Source of the DNA: Patiria pectinifera | Lineage: Eukaryota; Echinodermata; Asteroidea; Valvatida; Asterinidae | Direction of reading: 5' to 3' | Length of the DNA: 64,000 bases | Assembly: GCA_029964075.1 (NCBI GenBank) | Contig: CM057135.1 | Location: forward strand, 3,829,001-3,893,000 | Shown here: positions 1-8,111 of the stretch, piece by piece | How the letters are laid out: the number at the start of each line of letters is the position of its first letter | Position numbering within the stretch: position 1 is the stretch's first letter | Made by a program: the position numbers and the translations under genes | Notes under the pieces: generated by a model | Told to the model about the DNA's origin: nothing | The model's input: the letters and a program-made list of their open reading frames with translations, nothing else | The model's database searches: none

Positions 1-374
1 TTAATCTGGTCGTGCTTTTTCAGCTTGGCGGATAATCGCCTAGACGCGATTCTAAGCAGAATATCTACACCAAAAGCGCCTATAAACGTTCCTTCTAGCA
101 CCAATCCAACGGGGGCTGATGTAACACCCAAGAGAGCGGGAATACTGACAGCCCCTGCTATAGCCCCCATTCCTTCTAATCCTATCTCTACGTAATTAAT
201 AGTGTCGATCATTCTCTTTTTTTTTTTATAAGTGCGCTCTCGGTGGTCTCTCTCTTTCAAGATTAAAGATCGAATCTCTTCAATCTTTTTAAGTCTGTAT
301 ACTTTTGTTTCTTCGTTACTATGTAATCGGAGTACATCTCCAGAAATATCGGGGTATAATACATTATTACTTAT
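1..374 (-). CDS. Polinton conserved membrane protein (copy A), 3' end beyond window
   Basis: Reads leftward and is open to the window edge, so only the N-terminal part (about 124 codons) is seen. The N-terminal third is basic and helical (RLKKIEEIRS near residues 29-38, ending in a Lys-rich stretch), followed by two hydrophobic segments separated by Pro/Gly (AIAGAVSIPALLGV; LVLEGTFIGAFGV) and then the start of a charged helix (KLKKHDQI). This layout matches a protein recurrent in invertebrate Polintons, recalled from family knowledge; its role is unknown, probably virion- or membrane-associated. The frame begins at ATA (372-374) where copy B has ATG, directly after the promoter box; the next in-frame ATG is at 210-212. 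Loss of the first ATG is therefore a likely lesion. Confidence 0.7.
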   Translation of the reverse strand, partial: MSNNVLYPDISGDVLRLHSNEETKVYRLKKIEEIRSLILKERDHRERTYKKKKRMIDTINYVEIGLEGMGAIAGAVSIPALLGVTSAPVGLVLEGTFIGAFGVDILLRIASRRLSAKLKKHDQI

Positions 375-392
375 GTTTTTAATATAAAAAGA
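375..392 (-). promoter_or_regulatory. Polinton promoter box (TTATATTAAAAAC type)
   Basis: On the minus strand, CTTTTTATATTAAAAAC sits immediately before the start of the membrane-protein gene. The same box precedes other genes of this element (1583-1625, 4583-4600, 8090-8108, 15867-15910, 16988-17004, 57603-57616). Inferred to be a TATA-like promoter of the element. Confidence 0.55.
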
Positions 393-400
393 TTTTAAAA

Positions 401-1582
401 TTAAAAGATCTCCAACTCGATAATGATACCCTCACCCTTATTGTTGAACACCTGTCCTTTTTCACCGCTGATAGAAAATGTCAGTTTGTCGATTATACCG
501 TTTTTAAGTTTTTTGAAATCCTCGACTCTATCAGGCTGGGGTTCGCGCGTAGCCACGGGTACGATTTTTAAGATGTCAGAAGGACGACCATTAAAAAAGT
601 TTTCACTCGTACTTAATTGCAGGCAGCGAATAAAGTAAAATTTAAACGGATTAACGTCGTAATACCCCGTATACACCACTTTGGGTACCAGTCTTCCTTT
701 GGGTAAATTGAGTAATCGAGATACTTCTCTGTTCAAGCGCAATTTGAGATTTACGTCGGTTATCACCAACGTCACCTTTTTAGATTCTCTAAATATTCGA
801 AAACTTACCCCGGGTATAGAATTTAAAATGAAATTGAACCAATCGACGTCGTACCACCCCGGCGGTATGATGACCGAACCGGTGACTCCGAGTGGCAACG
901 GCTCTAAATGACTCGGAGGAATAAAATCGAAATCATCACCCGTCACGATAAGACTTCCTCTTATAATCACCCCTGCTTCTCTACTATCTCTCAACTCGCT
1001 CAACTCGCTTGCACCCATATCTCCTTCAATAAACTTTAAAGCCAATTCCTCACCTTCAAAGATTTTTCTTTCTCTAACAAATAATATTCTTACTAAAGAT
1101 TGAAGCGTATTAAGTTCTAATTCAGTTTTTGGTATTTCTGAATTCATGGCGGCTAAAATCAACCCTCGCCGTTCAGCTATAATACCTCTTTTTCTTTTGT
1201 TTGATTCTAAAACGGATTCTAGTCTATCGTCTTCGTACGCTTTTATAAGATCGTTTATAGTTTTTTGTAAAACATTTTCATCGTTAAATAAATAGTGGTA
1301 TGGTATATCGGGTAACAATCGCTCTATAAACTCTCTATCCGGCGTTGCTATGTGTACATCTGAAAGAAACTCCGCGGGTATGAGGGGAGGTTTATCTGTG
1401 GTAAACGCGGGTCTCCCATCTATTTGCGTAAACCAATCAATCTCCGTGGCGCTGGAAATATTAAAATATCCGGCGTTAAACAACACCCTTTTTACGCGTA
1501 TAGATTTTTGACCGTTTAAATTATCTACGACGTCTTCTAATTTAAACGTCTGCTCATTTTGAAACAAGTGAAACGAATGCAT
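401..1582 (-). CDS. Polinton 393-aa beta-rich protein, possible penton/fibre-like (copy A)
   Basis: Intact 393-codon frame from ATG to TAA. The N-terminal ~65 residues (FQNEQTFKLEDV...) and the C-terminal ~190 residues (GSVIIPPGWYDVDWFN; RIFRESKKVTLVI; a Thr/Ser/Pro-rich region; end IIIELEIF) are rich in alternating hydrophobics as in a beta-sandwich. Residues ~70-205 are a charged helical insert. Proteins with this N- and C-terminal pattern recur in Polintons, where a minor capsid (penton-like) or fibre role is plausible, but I cannot prove a jelly roll by eye. Copy B (15911-16979) is a broken homologue; copy C has lost the gene by deletion. It is transcribed divergently from the + gene at 1626. 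One of the few undamaged genes of copy A. Confidence 0.65.
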   Translation of the reverse strand: MHSFHLFQNEQTFKLEDVVDNLNGQKSIRVKRVLFNAGYFNISSATEIDWFTQIDGRPAFTTDKPPLIPAEFLSDVHIATPDREFIERLLPDIPYHYLFNDENVLQKTINDLIKAYEDDRLESVLESNKRKRGIIAERRGLILAAMNSEIPKTELELNTLQSLVRILFVRERKIFEGEELALKFIEGDMGASELSELRDSREAGVIIRGSLIVTGDDFDFIPPSHLEPLPLGVTGSVIIPPGWYDVDWFNFILNSIPGVSFRIFRESKKVTLVITDVNLKLRLNREVSRLLNLPKGRLVPKVVYTGYYDVNPFKFYFIRCLQLSTSENFFNGRPSDILKIVPVATREPQPDRVEDFKKLKNGIIDKLTFSISGEKGQVFNNKGEGIIIELEIF

Positions 1583-1625
1583 TTATTTTAAAAAGTCTTT
1601 TTATATTAAAACTAAAACTAAAATA
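1583..1625. promoter_or_regulatory. Bidirectional Polinton promoter
   Basis: A 43-bp AT-rich gap separates two divergent start codons. It contains TTTTTATATTAAAAC, a nearly symmetrical box readable on both strands. The equivalent gap in copy B (15867-15910) keeps the box in inverted orientation. One box for two genes is inferred. Confidence 0.55.
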
Positions 1626-2975
1626 ATGACTGCTTTTATGTTGTTAAAAAAGCAGATACAATCGATAGCTGATCAGGTAACGAAACAAGTAAATCAAAAT
1701 GTAGCCAAGGCAACCGGGCCAAAGCATCAAGTTGCATCCCAAGCAAACATTTTAAATAGCACTAAACCCAGTGAACTGGAAGTTCTAGTTAATAATACCA
1801 ACGGGTTTTTAACCTTGTTTCCCGACTTAACCTCGGACTATAAATTGCCTCGCATCAAAACGGATGAGGATGTAGATCGTTGGAAATCACACCCCATGTC
1901 GTTTTATCCAAATCAGTTAAATTTTGCGATCTACTGCGCTACTACGGGCTGCGGTGTTGATTTGATCTTTTAAACGCGAGCAACCGTTACGTTTGGGCCA
2001 TTTTAAACTTTCATTTATATTTTACGGTTAGAAAGATCCTGAACGACTTTGCCGCTCCTTTACCGGGAGATGACGCATTTAAAGCTCTAGACAACAATTA
2101 TAATCTTAGAGCTTTTACCGATATCTGTTTGTTGTTTTGCATAGATCAAAACAAGTCTTTTAAACAGACGAGAGACACAAATTCTAACGGTTTAGGTACA
2201 GCTTATTACTGGGACACGTCTTACGTACCCGTACCCGGAAACGATTATGATACAACCGACCTTAATCTCGAGTATAGTCAGTATCGATTACACCGTAGCC
2301 TTTATCGAACAAAATGAATCGGTAAACAAGGCTTGGTTAGATTTTATACCCGACACGAGTTCGTTTACCTCCGTGGGAATCAGAACGATCAACAAATCGA
2401 TCAGATCTTACGTGTAGGCTTTACTAGGTGCGCAGGTTCTAACAAAAACGAGCGTAATATCACCAGGCACCGGATTAGATGCTCAGAGACAATTTAACGT
2501 CATCGTAGAAAACATCATCAACGCGGAAGACAACATGGACACGAGTATCGATCAATTTCAAGACTCTTTGCAGTATGCCAGAACGCCTTTAACTTTTGTC
2601 GTGAAACCGGGGTTGTATTCAATTCCATCGGATATGAATTTGAGGATTGGAACGCACGACGGCTATAACAACAATCTTCAAATCGCTACCCAGAGTATGA
2701 ACACTGGTTTGGTGCCAGATTTAAACTCACAACCTCAGCCGGACGACTCTTTTGATGACACCGATGATGTCGCGCCACCAACAGCCCCAGAGCCTATGAC
2801 GAACGATGTTGTATCACCAACACCAGCACCAGCACCAGCACCAGCACCCTCACCTACAGTTTTAACCCAAGAGCCCACGAAACTACAAACTCACCAAGAC
2901 GAAAAATTATCGTTGACGGTAGGAACGTTGGCTATCGTTAGTATGGGTATTTTGGCTTACGAGGCAACGCGATAA
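1626..2975 (+). pseudogene. Polinton conserved structural-type protein (copy A), frameshifted
   Basis: Homologous frames run 1626-1973, then another frame to about 2317, then back to the first frame to 2975, so at least two frameshifts are present; TAG at 2415-2417 is also in frame where copy C has TAC. Against copy C, about 70 nt are missing near 2295. Recognisable parts: Gln/Lys-rich N-terminus, aromatic-rich middle (RYVWAILNFHLYF), GLGTAYYWDTSYVPVPGNDY, FVVKPGLYSIPSDMNLR, a Pro/Ala-rich linker (residues 85-110 of the last segment), and a hydrophobic C-terminal segment (LTVGTLAIVSMGILAY) that could be a membrane anchor. Recurrent in Polintons; function not established, virion role inferred. 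It ends 28 nt before a strong hairpin that separates it from the convergent gene. Confidence 0.65.
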
Positions 2976-3003
2976 GTCACACTCTAATCTCACAACACAA
3001 AAA

Positions 3004-3034
3004 AAGCCTTACCAACTTTGTGCTGGTAAGGCTT
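3004..3034. terminator. Hairpin between convergent Polinton genes (copy A)
   Basis: An 11-bp perfect stem (AAGCCTTACCA / TGGTAAGGCTT) with 9-nt loop ACTTTGTGC, flanked by A-run upstream and T-run downstream, so it is symmetrical for both strands. It lies between the 3' ends of the + gene (ends 2975) and the - gene. Copy C has the same hairpin with a longer stem (56122-56166). Inferred bidirectional 3'-end signal. Confidence 0.65.
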
Positions 3035-3159
3035 ATTTTTTTTGTTTAAACTTGATTACAACTATTACTACCATCGTTTTTGCAGGTACGCAAACACCAA
3101 GGCTCCCACACCCCAAAACAAAGCCTACACGTGTTCGGCCAACCACGATACGGACTTAC

Positions 3160-4317
3160 TCAGCGCGTAATAATCCAACTGAGTACGCTGCCTATGATAC
3201 CCGGCAGAGCACCCAACGCGCTCACTCCGAGTTTTTTAAGAGCAGATGCAAAATTAGCGAGTTGTTTTGAAATGCACTCTTTGATACCGCCTTTTGGTGT
3301 TGGTGTTGGTGTAGGTGTTGGCGATGGCGCGGTTGGGGCACCCGCACCTCTCACGCTAGCGACAATGCTACTCACTATCGTGCTGATGGCTAAACTCAAA
3401 GCGGCTAAAATACTCACTACGGTCACACCTTGTTCTCTAAACAGAGTTCTGATCTTTTCCGCCAGAGTCGTGTCGTCGCCTAATATTTTATTAATCGTTT
3501 CTTTAATTCTAGCGATCTGACTTTTGAGCCCTCGTTCGTTGGCTTTTGAGGCTTCTAATCTGGTAGATCTTTCAGCGTTTAAGTCGCTAAATTTATCGTT
3601 TAACTCTCGTCGTTCTTCTTCGCTGATCCTATGATCACCTAATTCATGTTCGACATCAAATATCTCTTGGTCTAGTTCTGTGAGACGCGCTAAATTAAGT
3701 TCTAGGTTACCTCTCAACGTCTGAAGAATTTTGTCTAAACCCCGGAGTTCTCTGTAATTCAACCCTTCTGTTTCAGCGGCGGTGTCGCGTTGTAAATCGT
3801 CTATAATTTCGGTTACCTCATCGGTGGCTCTGGGTAGTTCTGTCATGGGGATACTCTCGGGTTGTACTCTTTCGAGTTTATCTTTTAGTTTGGCAAGTAG
3901 TGTTGGTTTATTGTCAGCGATTTTGAGGGTGTCGCGAATAAATGCGGTACCATATTTACTTTGTAAGGTACTTAATTTGTAATATATTCTTTGACCACCT
4001 CGTCTGTAAGATAATGGTTCTCGACCTTTATATGTTTTAACGTATAGATTTCTGTCTTTACCAATTTCAAAATCGTTGGGGTCGATAAACGCGGGGTCTA
4101 TATTATTTTGTTTGTAAAATGAATCAACATCTTCTTTTATTAGTTCTATAGATAAACTGCTTATTGTACCCGTGCCGAGGACGCTTTCGGTGTCTACCGG
4201 TGGAAGTTGGGTATTATCAAAAGTATCGTCCCAATCCAGATTGGTCTCTGCTACATCATCATCATTGTTATCATCTGTTCTTTCATAGTCTGGATCGTAA
4301 AATCCTTCCCCATCCAT
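3160..4317 (-). CDS. Polinton coiled-coil/membrane protein (copy A), C-terminus frameshifted
   Basis: Frame of 385 codons. Acidic N-terminus (residues 1-60), a mixed domain, then a long coiled coil (about 165-290, rich in Leu/Glu/Arg), the conserved stretch DDTTLAEKIRTLFREQGVTV, a hydrophobic segment (SILAALSLAISTIVSSIVAS), a Pro/Thr-Pro repeat, and a second hydrophobic part (LGALPGIIGSVLSW). This order is typical of a large Polinton membrane protein of unknown role. Compared with copy C the frame shifts near 3160, so the last ~35 residues, including a further membrane segment, survive only out of frame down to about 3068. Convergent with the + gene across the hairpin at 3004-3034. Confidence 0.7.
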   Translation of the reverse strand: MDGEGFYDPDYERTDDNNDDDVAETNLDWDDTFDNTQLPPVDTESVLGTGTISSLSIELIKEDVDSFYKQNNIDPAFIDPNDFEIGKDRNLYVKTYKGREPLSYRRGGQRIYYKLSTLQSKYGTAFIRDTLKIADNKPTLLAKLKDKLERVQPESIPMTELPRATDEVTEIIDDLQRDTAAETEGLNYRELRGLDKILQTLRGNLELNLARLTELDQEIFDVEHELGDHRISEEERRELNDKFSDLNAERSTRLEASKANERGLKSQIARIKETINKILGDDTTLAEKIRTLFREQGVTVVSILAALSLAISTIVSSIVASVRGAGAPTAPSPTPTPTPTPKGGIKECISKQLANFASALKKLGVSALGALPGIIGSVLSWIITR

Positions 4318-4339
4318 TTATTTAATAAACCTATTTAAA

Positions 4340-4582
4340 TTATGCCGTTTTCATTATACTGCCCGGTAGTATACCCTGAGTCACCAACCAATTTTGCGTG
4401 GCCAGAGCTCCACTTATAATGCCCGTCAATTTAGCCGCATCTTCTACGCTTAGTTTGTTTAAATCCGGCGCTTTCATTTTGAATAGTTTAGCTCCTACCA
4501 TGGCGTATTCCATCGAAAGACCCGATATGACGGCTCCGTGGTTAATCGTATTAGCTATTCCGTTGGTGTCAAAGTTACTCAT
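4340..4582 (-). CDS. Polinton small protein, 80 aa (copy A)
   Basis: Intact 80-codon frame starting MSNFDTNGIANTINHGAVIS. The central part contains KMKAPDLNKLSVEDAAKL, the C-terminus is GILPGSIMKTA, and hydrophobic stretches of 15-18 residues lie on either side. The pattern (NGIAN..., K-P-LNK...DAAKL, QGILP) is one I associate with a short protein conserved in invertebrate Polintons; biochemical role unknown, a small membrane or virion protein is inferred. A promoter box (GTTATATTAAAAACG on the minus strand) directly precedes the ATG. Copy C at 57363-57602 is frameshifted. Confidence 0.65.
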   Translation of the reverse strand: MSNFDTNGIANTINHGAVISGLSMEYAMVGAKLFKMKAPDLNKLSVEDAAKLTGIISGALATQNWLVTQGILPGSIMKTA

Positions 4583-4600
4583 CGTTTTTAATATAACAAT
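4583..4600 (-). promoter_or_regulatory. Polinton promoter box before the 80-aa gene
   Basis: Minus strand reads TTATATTAAAAACG immediately before ATG; copy C keeps it at 57603-57616. Same box as at 375-392 and 16988-17004. Confidence 0.5.
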
Positions 4601-4614
4601 TTTTAAATTGCTGT

Positions 4615-4998
4615 TTATTCCATGTCTAGCGTTTTGGGGACGCTGGGTGTAGTGGGTTGCGTGACTACCGGCACTGGCAGTACTACCGGCGCAGTTGCCT
4701 TACTTTTTAATACTAGCAACCCCACTCCTATTATAGACGCTATAACCCCCCACATCGCCCAAGAGTTGTAGTCTGGTGAGCTCGTATTATCGACCGATGT
4801 TAAGTCCATTTTTGCTAATTTTAATTTCATCTGTCTATTGTTCTCGGCTAAAGCTTTACCCTGCTGTATTCGTTTAGGATTTTTAGTCTTGGTCACTCTC
4901 GTTACCGTCAGTGATGGCGTTGTTTTTATCGGTTGGGGAGTCTCTGTCTCTGCTGGTTGAGCTGCAGGCGTTGCTGTCGCTGCTTTCTGATCTTCCAT
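4615..4998 (-). CDS. Polinton single-pass membrane protein with basic motif, 127 aa (copy A)
   Basis: Ala/Thr/Pro-rich N-terminus, then a basic motif (KTKNPKRIQQGKALAENNRQ, about residues 37-56), a hydrophobic membrane segment (WAMWGVIASIIGVGLLVL, about 80-97) and a Pro/Val/Thr-rich tail. The KNPKR...GK.LAE.NR motif followed by one membrane span is characteristic of a small Polinton protein; possibly DNA- or core-binding at a membrane (inference). Its first 116 nt overlap, in another frame, the end of the upstream gene at 4883-5461. The overlap has the same length in copy C. Confidence 0.65.
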   Translation of the reverse strand: MEDQKAATATPAAQPAETETPQPIKTTPSLTVTRVTKTKNPKRIQQGKALAENNRQMKLKLAKMDLTSVDNTSSPDYNSWAMWGVIASIIGVGLLVLKSKATAPVVLPVPVVTQPTTPSVPKTLDME

Positions 4999-5461
4999 TT
5001 ATTATATTAGGTTTATTAAATTTCAAATGTTTTGTTGTGATAATCGTAGCAACTAGGGGTGATATTAAAGTTCCGTACTTGTAACAAACGTCGCTCAACA
5101 TACCAGCCATACTCGCGCTTATAATAGGATCAGAACTCAAGTCGTTGGTGAGTTCTTCTTCAGAATCTATAGTGACGTTATATCCTAAAACTTGTACGGG
5201 TGTAACCACAGCTAACACTCTCGAAAATAGACTTAAAGTGTATTTACCAACAGTTTGAACAATTTCATTTCCAAATTTAGTTTCGTACAGATGATACAGC
5301 TTTTCGAGTTCTTTACTGTCGAGAGCTTCGATATGTTTAACGGTGTATTCCTTTCCCAAGTACTTTCTAGAGTTTCCGGCTGCTACGACACCGCACAAAC
5401 GATCTTTATGTTCTGCGTTGTGATCTTGTTCGTTCGTTAAAGTCAATTTTAGGTCCTCCAT
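4883..5461 (-). CDS. Polinton conserved protein, 192 aa (copy A)
   Basis: Intact 192-codon frame. The N-terminal half is charged and helical (KELEKLYHLYETKFGNEIV at about 50-68), followed by a region with hydrophobic stretches (SLFSRVLAVVTPVQVLGYNV; DPIISASMAGMLSDVCYKYG; ISPLVATIITTKHL) and a Ser/Asp-rich tail encoded within the overlap with the next gene. The YxYG..(I/L)xPL.A..TT.KH pattern matches a conserved Polinton protein of unknown function. In copy C the 5' part is removed by a deletion that joins this gene to the ATPase. Confidence 0.6.
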   Translation of the reverse strand: MEDLKLTLTNEQDHNAEHKDRLCGVVAAGNSRKYLGKEYTVKHIEALDSKELEKLYHLYETKFGNEIVQTVGKYTLSLFSRVLAVVTPVQVLGYNVTIDSEEELTNDLSSDPIISASMAGMLSDVCYKYGTLISPLVATIITTKHLKFNKPNIINGRSESSDSNACSSTSRDRDSPTDKNNAITDGNESDQD

Positions 5462-5810
5462 TTAATTAGAAACGAATTTAATTTTGTTGTAGCTTTTGCA
5501 ACTTTGTTACAAAAGCAAAGGTATTCGTAGGTGTAAAACGATAAATTAAGCGAAATGATGATAATAGCCAAAACTGCATATACTCAAATATTGCTATCAT
5601 TTACTAACAGCCAAATGTATTTTGTTGACGTTTGTTGATTAACAAATTGTAATACACGTGTAGTTTGTTGAATAGGTTGCTACTAAGCTAGGTCCTATTA
5701 GTTAAGCAGCTAGGTAATTTAACTTGAGCACGTAGCTTAATTTAGTTAAGCACCTAGATTTATTTAGTTAAGCACCTAGCTTAATTTAGTTAAGCAGTTA
5801 GGTTATTAAC
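5462..5810. other. Largest non-coding gap inside Polinton copy A
   Basis: About 350 bp between the 3' end of the ATPase gene and the 5' end of the 192-aa gene. It is AT-rich, has no convincing frame, and its left edge next to the 192-aa gene should hold that gene's promoter. The right third is a 22-bp tandem repeat described separately. Copy C has lost the whole region. Confidence 0.6.
5701..5810. repeat. Five 22-bp iterons beside the ATPase gene
   Basis: Units begin at 5701, 5723, 5745, 5767 and 5789, an exact 22-bp period, consensus GTTAAGCACCTAGCTTAATTTA. Each unit holds the dyad TTAAGC...GCTTAA or a variant. The last unit runs into the ATPase stop region. Such phased dyads could bind a protein (origin, regulator or packaging signal), but this is inference. 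Confidence 0.75.
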
Positions 5811-6416
5811 CTACTCAAGTAGCTTGTAACTAACTGGAGGTTCGGTGTATACGACCAATTTACTATATTTCACATCTCTCAAACGTCGTTTTATATAATC
5901 TCGTTCTTCAATGGGTACGACGTCATTTTCGTCTAACGCTTGATCAAACGATGTTTTATCTTTGCAGTAAAATAACGCCAACCAAGCCGTGTTTTCTCTA
6001 TAATCTTTTAAACCGCTGTTGTACTTTTGGGTCAGTAACCAACAGCTGTGATTTACGTGTCTTCCGCTAAATGCCATTTTGCTTAAAGCGCACGTCTTTT
6101 TACGATATTTAATCTCTTGATCCGAAGAGCAATCGTCCACGATAAACAACGTGGCAACACCTTCAAATATTTTCCTGTAAAAATCGATCGCTTCGTTGAG
6201 CGTCATCTTGTACAATTCCGGATCGCAGAGGTATACCTCGGGATCTGCTTGAATCCACTTTCTTTCGATGTACGTTTTGTTTTTAAATATGGTAGGACAA
6301 ATGATGACTATCGCTTCAAATGTGTTTTTATAGTCTGACTCTAACAGATCCAAAATCCATTTGGTTTTGCCCGAATTTGTTTTGCCGACGATTAAAGCGC
6401 AATGCGGTTGTGTCAT
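5811..6416 (-). CDS. ATP: FtsK/HerA-type genome-packaging ATPase (copy A)
   Basis: Intact 201-codon frame. Walker A is GKTNSGKT at residues 11-18 and Walker B is TLFIVDD at 89-95, followed by a Gln/Asn-type sensor region (CWLLTQKYN) as in A32-like packaging ATPases of Polintons, adintoviruses and other PRD1-adenovirus-lineage viruses. It would drive DNA into the capsid. It sits just downstream of the capsid gene (32-nt gap), the usual structural cluster. Length is normal for the family. The copy C version has lost most of Walker A. Confidence 0.9.
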   Translation of the reverse strand: MTQPHCALIVGKTNSGKTKWILDLLESDYKNTFEAIVIICPTIFKNKTYIERKWIQADPEVYLCDPELYKMTLNEAIDFYRKIFEGVATLFIVDDCSSDQEIKYRKKTCALSKMAFSGRHVNHSCWLLTQKYNSGLKDYRENTAWLALFYCKDKTSFDQALDENDVVPIEERDYIKRRLRDVKYSKLVVYTEPPVSYKLLE

Positions 6417-6447
6417 TTTAACTTAACAGAGATTTAAAATTCCCGAC

Positions 6448-7626
6448 TTACAAGTTCAATTGAGCATCGATGACTAAAAATACGTACATCGTGAGGTCAC
6501 CTTGACTTTCGGCTTCTCTGTTAAATTGAATGTTGATGCCTCCTCCGTCTCCGAGTTTCCTACCGGATCCGTGAGCGGAATTGTCGTCGTTACTTCTAAA
6601 ATCGAGCCACAGACCGTACTTGTCTTTTAGGTAGTCTCCGAGGTCAAAACCCGTCAAATTTAAGTCTTTAGCTACTTCGCGCCCGCTTTCTCTATCGTAG
6701 AGTTGATTGGGTTTACCTTCTACGGTCACCGATGCTTTGGTTATTTTTGGATTGTAAAATCGCTGCGAATTTTTGACCGCGGGATCTTTAAACAAAAACA
6801 AAATACCCTTGAGACTCCTGATGGGTTGATTGACGCTGACGTTCCAAAGCATGTCCGATTTGTTGACGGATCTAACTTCTAGCGAGTGGATTTTATCAAA
6901 CAGATATTGCATTAACCCCTTGTGTTTATTCCTGATGGTGATAGCTAGGTCTCTGTTGGTCACCACTTCGTATTCGAGAGACAAGTCTGAGATAGAATAC
7001 ATCGCCGCCGTATCTGAACTGCTGACTACTTTATCGTGATCGTTAAACTTTATCTCGTACGTCAGAGGTTGGTTTAAACTGCTGGGGTAAAAAGGGTGAT
7101 GCGAAGTCAGTATGTCAATGTCTAGGGGAATACAATATCTGTTACCATAGGCATCCGCGATAGCTTGATCCTTACCGTTGTTGGCGCCCGCGTTAGCATC
7201 TTCAGCCCCAGTTCTTAGTTTAGACACATTTTGTTTTTCTATGCCCGAGTACGCCATGTTTCGAGTCATCGAGCTGTTGAGCCAATTGTCTTTAAAGTTG
7301 TGATACACGTCGGCGTGACGATAACTTATAATTTCGTGACCTTGAAGCCTGACGCTGATTTCGCTGACTAAATTTCTGGCCAAATTGATAAAAATGGTTC
7401 TATTGTTGTCACTTCCACCGTCGAGTTCTAAATTGAAAGCTAGTTTACAAGTGCCGGGTACGATCACGTCGTCTACACCCAATTGAAGAAACTTGACCCT
7501 CAGCGTTTGCCCTGCCGATATACTACTAGGATTGTGGGTAATGACCACCTCTTTTCTCTCACCCTTGATAGATCTTGGTATTTTTAATAGCCTGCTGGGG
7601 TTGAGCTTTTTTCCATACGCAATCAT
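6448..7626 (-). CDS. MCP: Polinton major capsid protein, double jelly-roll type (copy A)
   Basis: Intact 392-codon frame. Features seen: N-terminal basic segment (KKLNPSRLLKIPRSIKGERK), beta-rich N-terminal domain (VPGTCKLAFNLEL; ISVRLQGHEIISYRHADVY), QPIRSLKGILFLF in the middle, and the C-terminal block LWLDFRSNDDNSAHGSGR followed by LTMYVFLVIDAQLNL. This order and the C-terminal block resemble Polinton and adintovirus hexon-like capsid proteins. Copy C has about 21 more residues after KPNQLY, so copy A has an in-frame deletion there; whether it could still fold is unknown. It lies between the small coiled-coil membrane protein gene and the ATPase. Confidence 0.8.
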   Translation of the reverse strand: MIAYGKKLNPSRLLKIPRSIKGERKEVVITHNPSSISAGQTLRVKFLQLGVDDVIVPGTCKLAFNLELDGGSDNNRTIFINLARNLVSEISVRLQGHEIISYRHADVYHNFKDNWLNSSMTRNMAYSGIEKQNVSKLRTGAEDANAGANNGKDQAIADAYGNRYCIPLDIDILTSHHPFYPSSLNQPLTYEIKFNDHDKVVSSSDTAAMYSISDLSLEYEVVTNRDLAITIRNKHKGLMQYLFDKIHSLEVRSVNKSDMLWNVSVNQPIRSLKGILFLFKDPAVKNSQRFYNPKITKASVTVEGKPNQLYDRESGREVAKDLNLTGFDLGDYLKDKYGLWLDFRSNDDNSAHGSGRKLGDGGGINIQFNREAESQGDLTMYVFLVIDAQLNL

Positions 7627-7648
7627 TTTATTTATACGAGTTTTAAAT

Positions 7649-8077
7649 TTAAAGATATTTGTAAGCCAATAGACCCACCAATAGCGTTCCTCCCGTGATA
7701 AACGCCAGTTCTCTTTCTATTTGTTGGTCACTAGGTTCGTAAAAATCTTCGAGTTTGGGTTCGCGTTGCAGTCCTACGGGTAGTTCGGTAGATTGACCAC
7801 TCACCTCGTTGTAGTAACGCAACGCTCGGTCTACGTTAGAAAATGTTTCTTTAGAGGCATTTTGTTTTCTGATACGTTCGTTTAGAAAATCTAGATATTT
7901 CGTTCGTTCTCGTTGCCACTTATCTTTGGCGGCTGAGAGTTGTTCTATCGCTAAATCGTGTCTCTTACGCTCCTCGTCGGCATCACTCTGTTTCAGACTT
8001 GAAAAGAAAAAGTTTGAACCCGTAAAAGCTAAGGCGTTGACGATCGCGCCTCCTAACATCATAGCAACGCTAGCCAT
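7649..8077 (-). CDS. Polinton small coiled-coil membrane protein, 142 aa (copy A)
   Basis: Intact frame. N-terminal hydrophobic segment (VAMMLGGAIVNALAFTGSNF), central coiled coil (ERKRHDLAIEQLSAAKDKWQ and onward through LDFLNERIRKQN, residues ~37-75), PKLEDFYEPSDQQ near 108-120, and a C-terminal membrane span (LAFITGGTLLVGLLAYKYL). The combination GG..VNALAF.GSN...F + ERKRHDLA.E.L + DFY.PS is a very conserved Polinton signature. Role unknown; a capsid-associated membrane protein is inferred from its place directly upstream of the capsid gene. Transcribed divergently from the integrase across a 34-bp gap. Confidence 0.75.
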   Translation of the reverse strand: MASVAMMLGGAIVNALAFTGSNFFFSSLKQSDADEERKRHDLAIEQLSAAKDKWQRERTKYLDFLNERIRKQNASKETFSNVDRALRYYNEVSGQSTELPVGLQREPKLEDFYEPSDQQIERELAFITGGTLLVGLLAYKYL

Positions 8078-8111
8078 ATTATTATTATAAACGTCTTTTA
8101 TATTAAATAAA
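8078..8111. promoter_or_regulatory. Bidirectional Polinton promoter, structural genes / integrase
   Basis: A 34-bp gap between divergent ATG codons contains CTTTTATATTAAATAAA just before the integrase start. Same box class as 1583-1625. In copy C a 535-bp element has inserted beside this gap. Confidence 0.55.

Noticed and set aside
3080..3520. 146-codon plus-strand frame
   Set aside because: Antisense shadow of the coiled-coil/membrane protein gene, which has homologous sequence in copy C.
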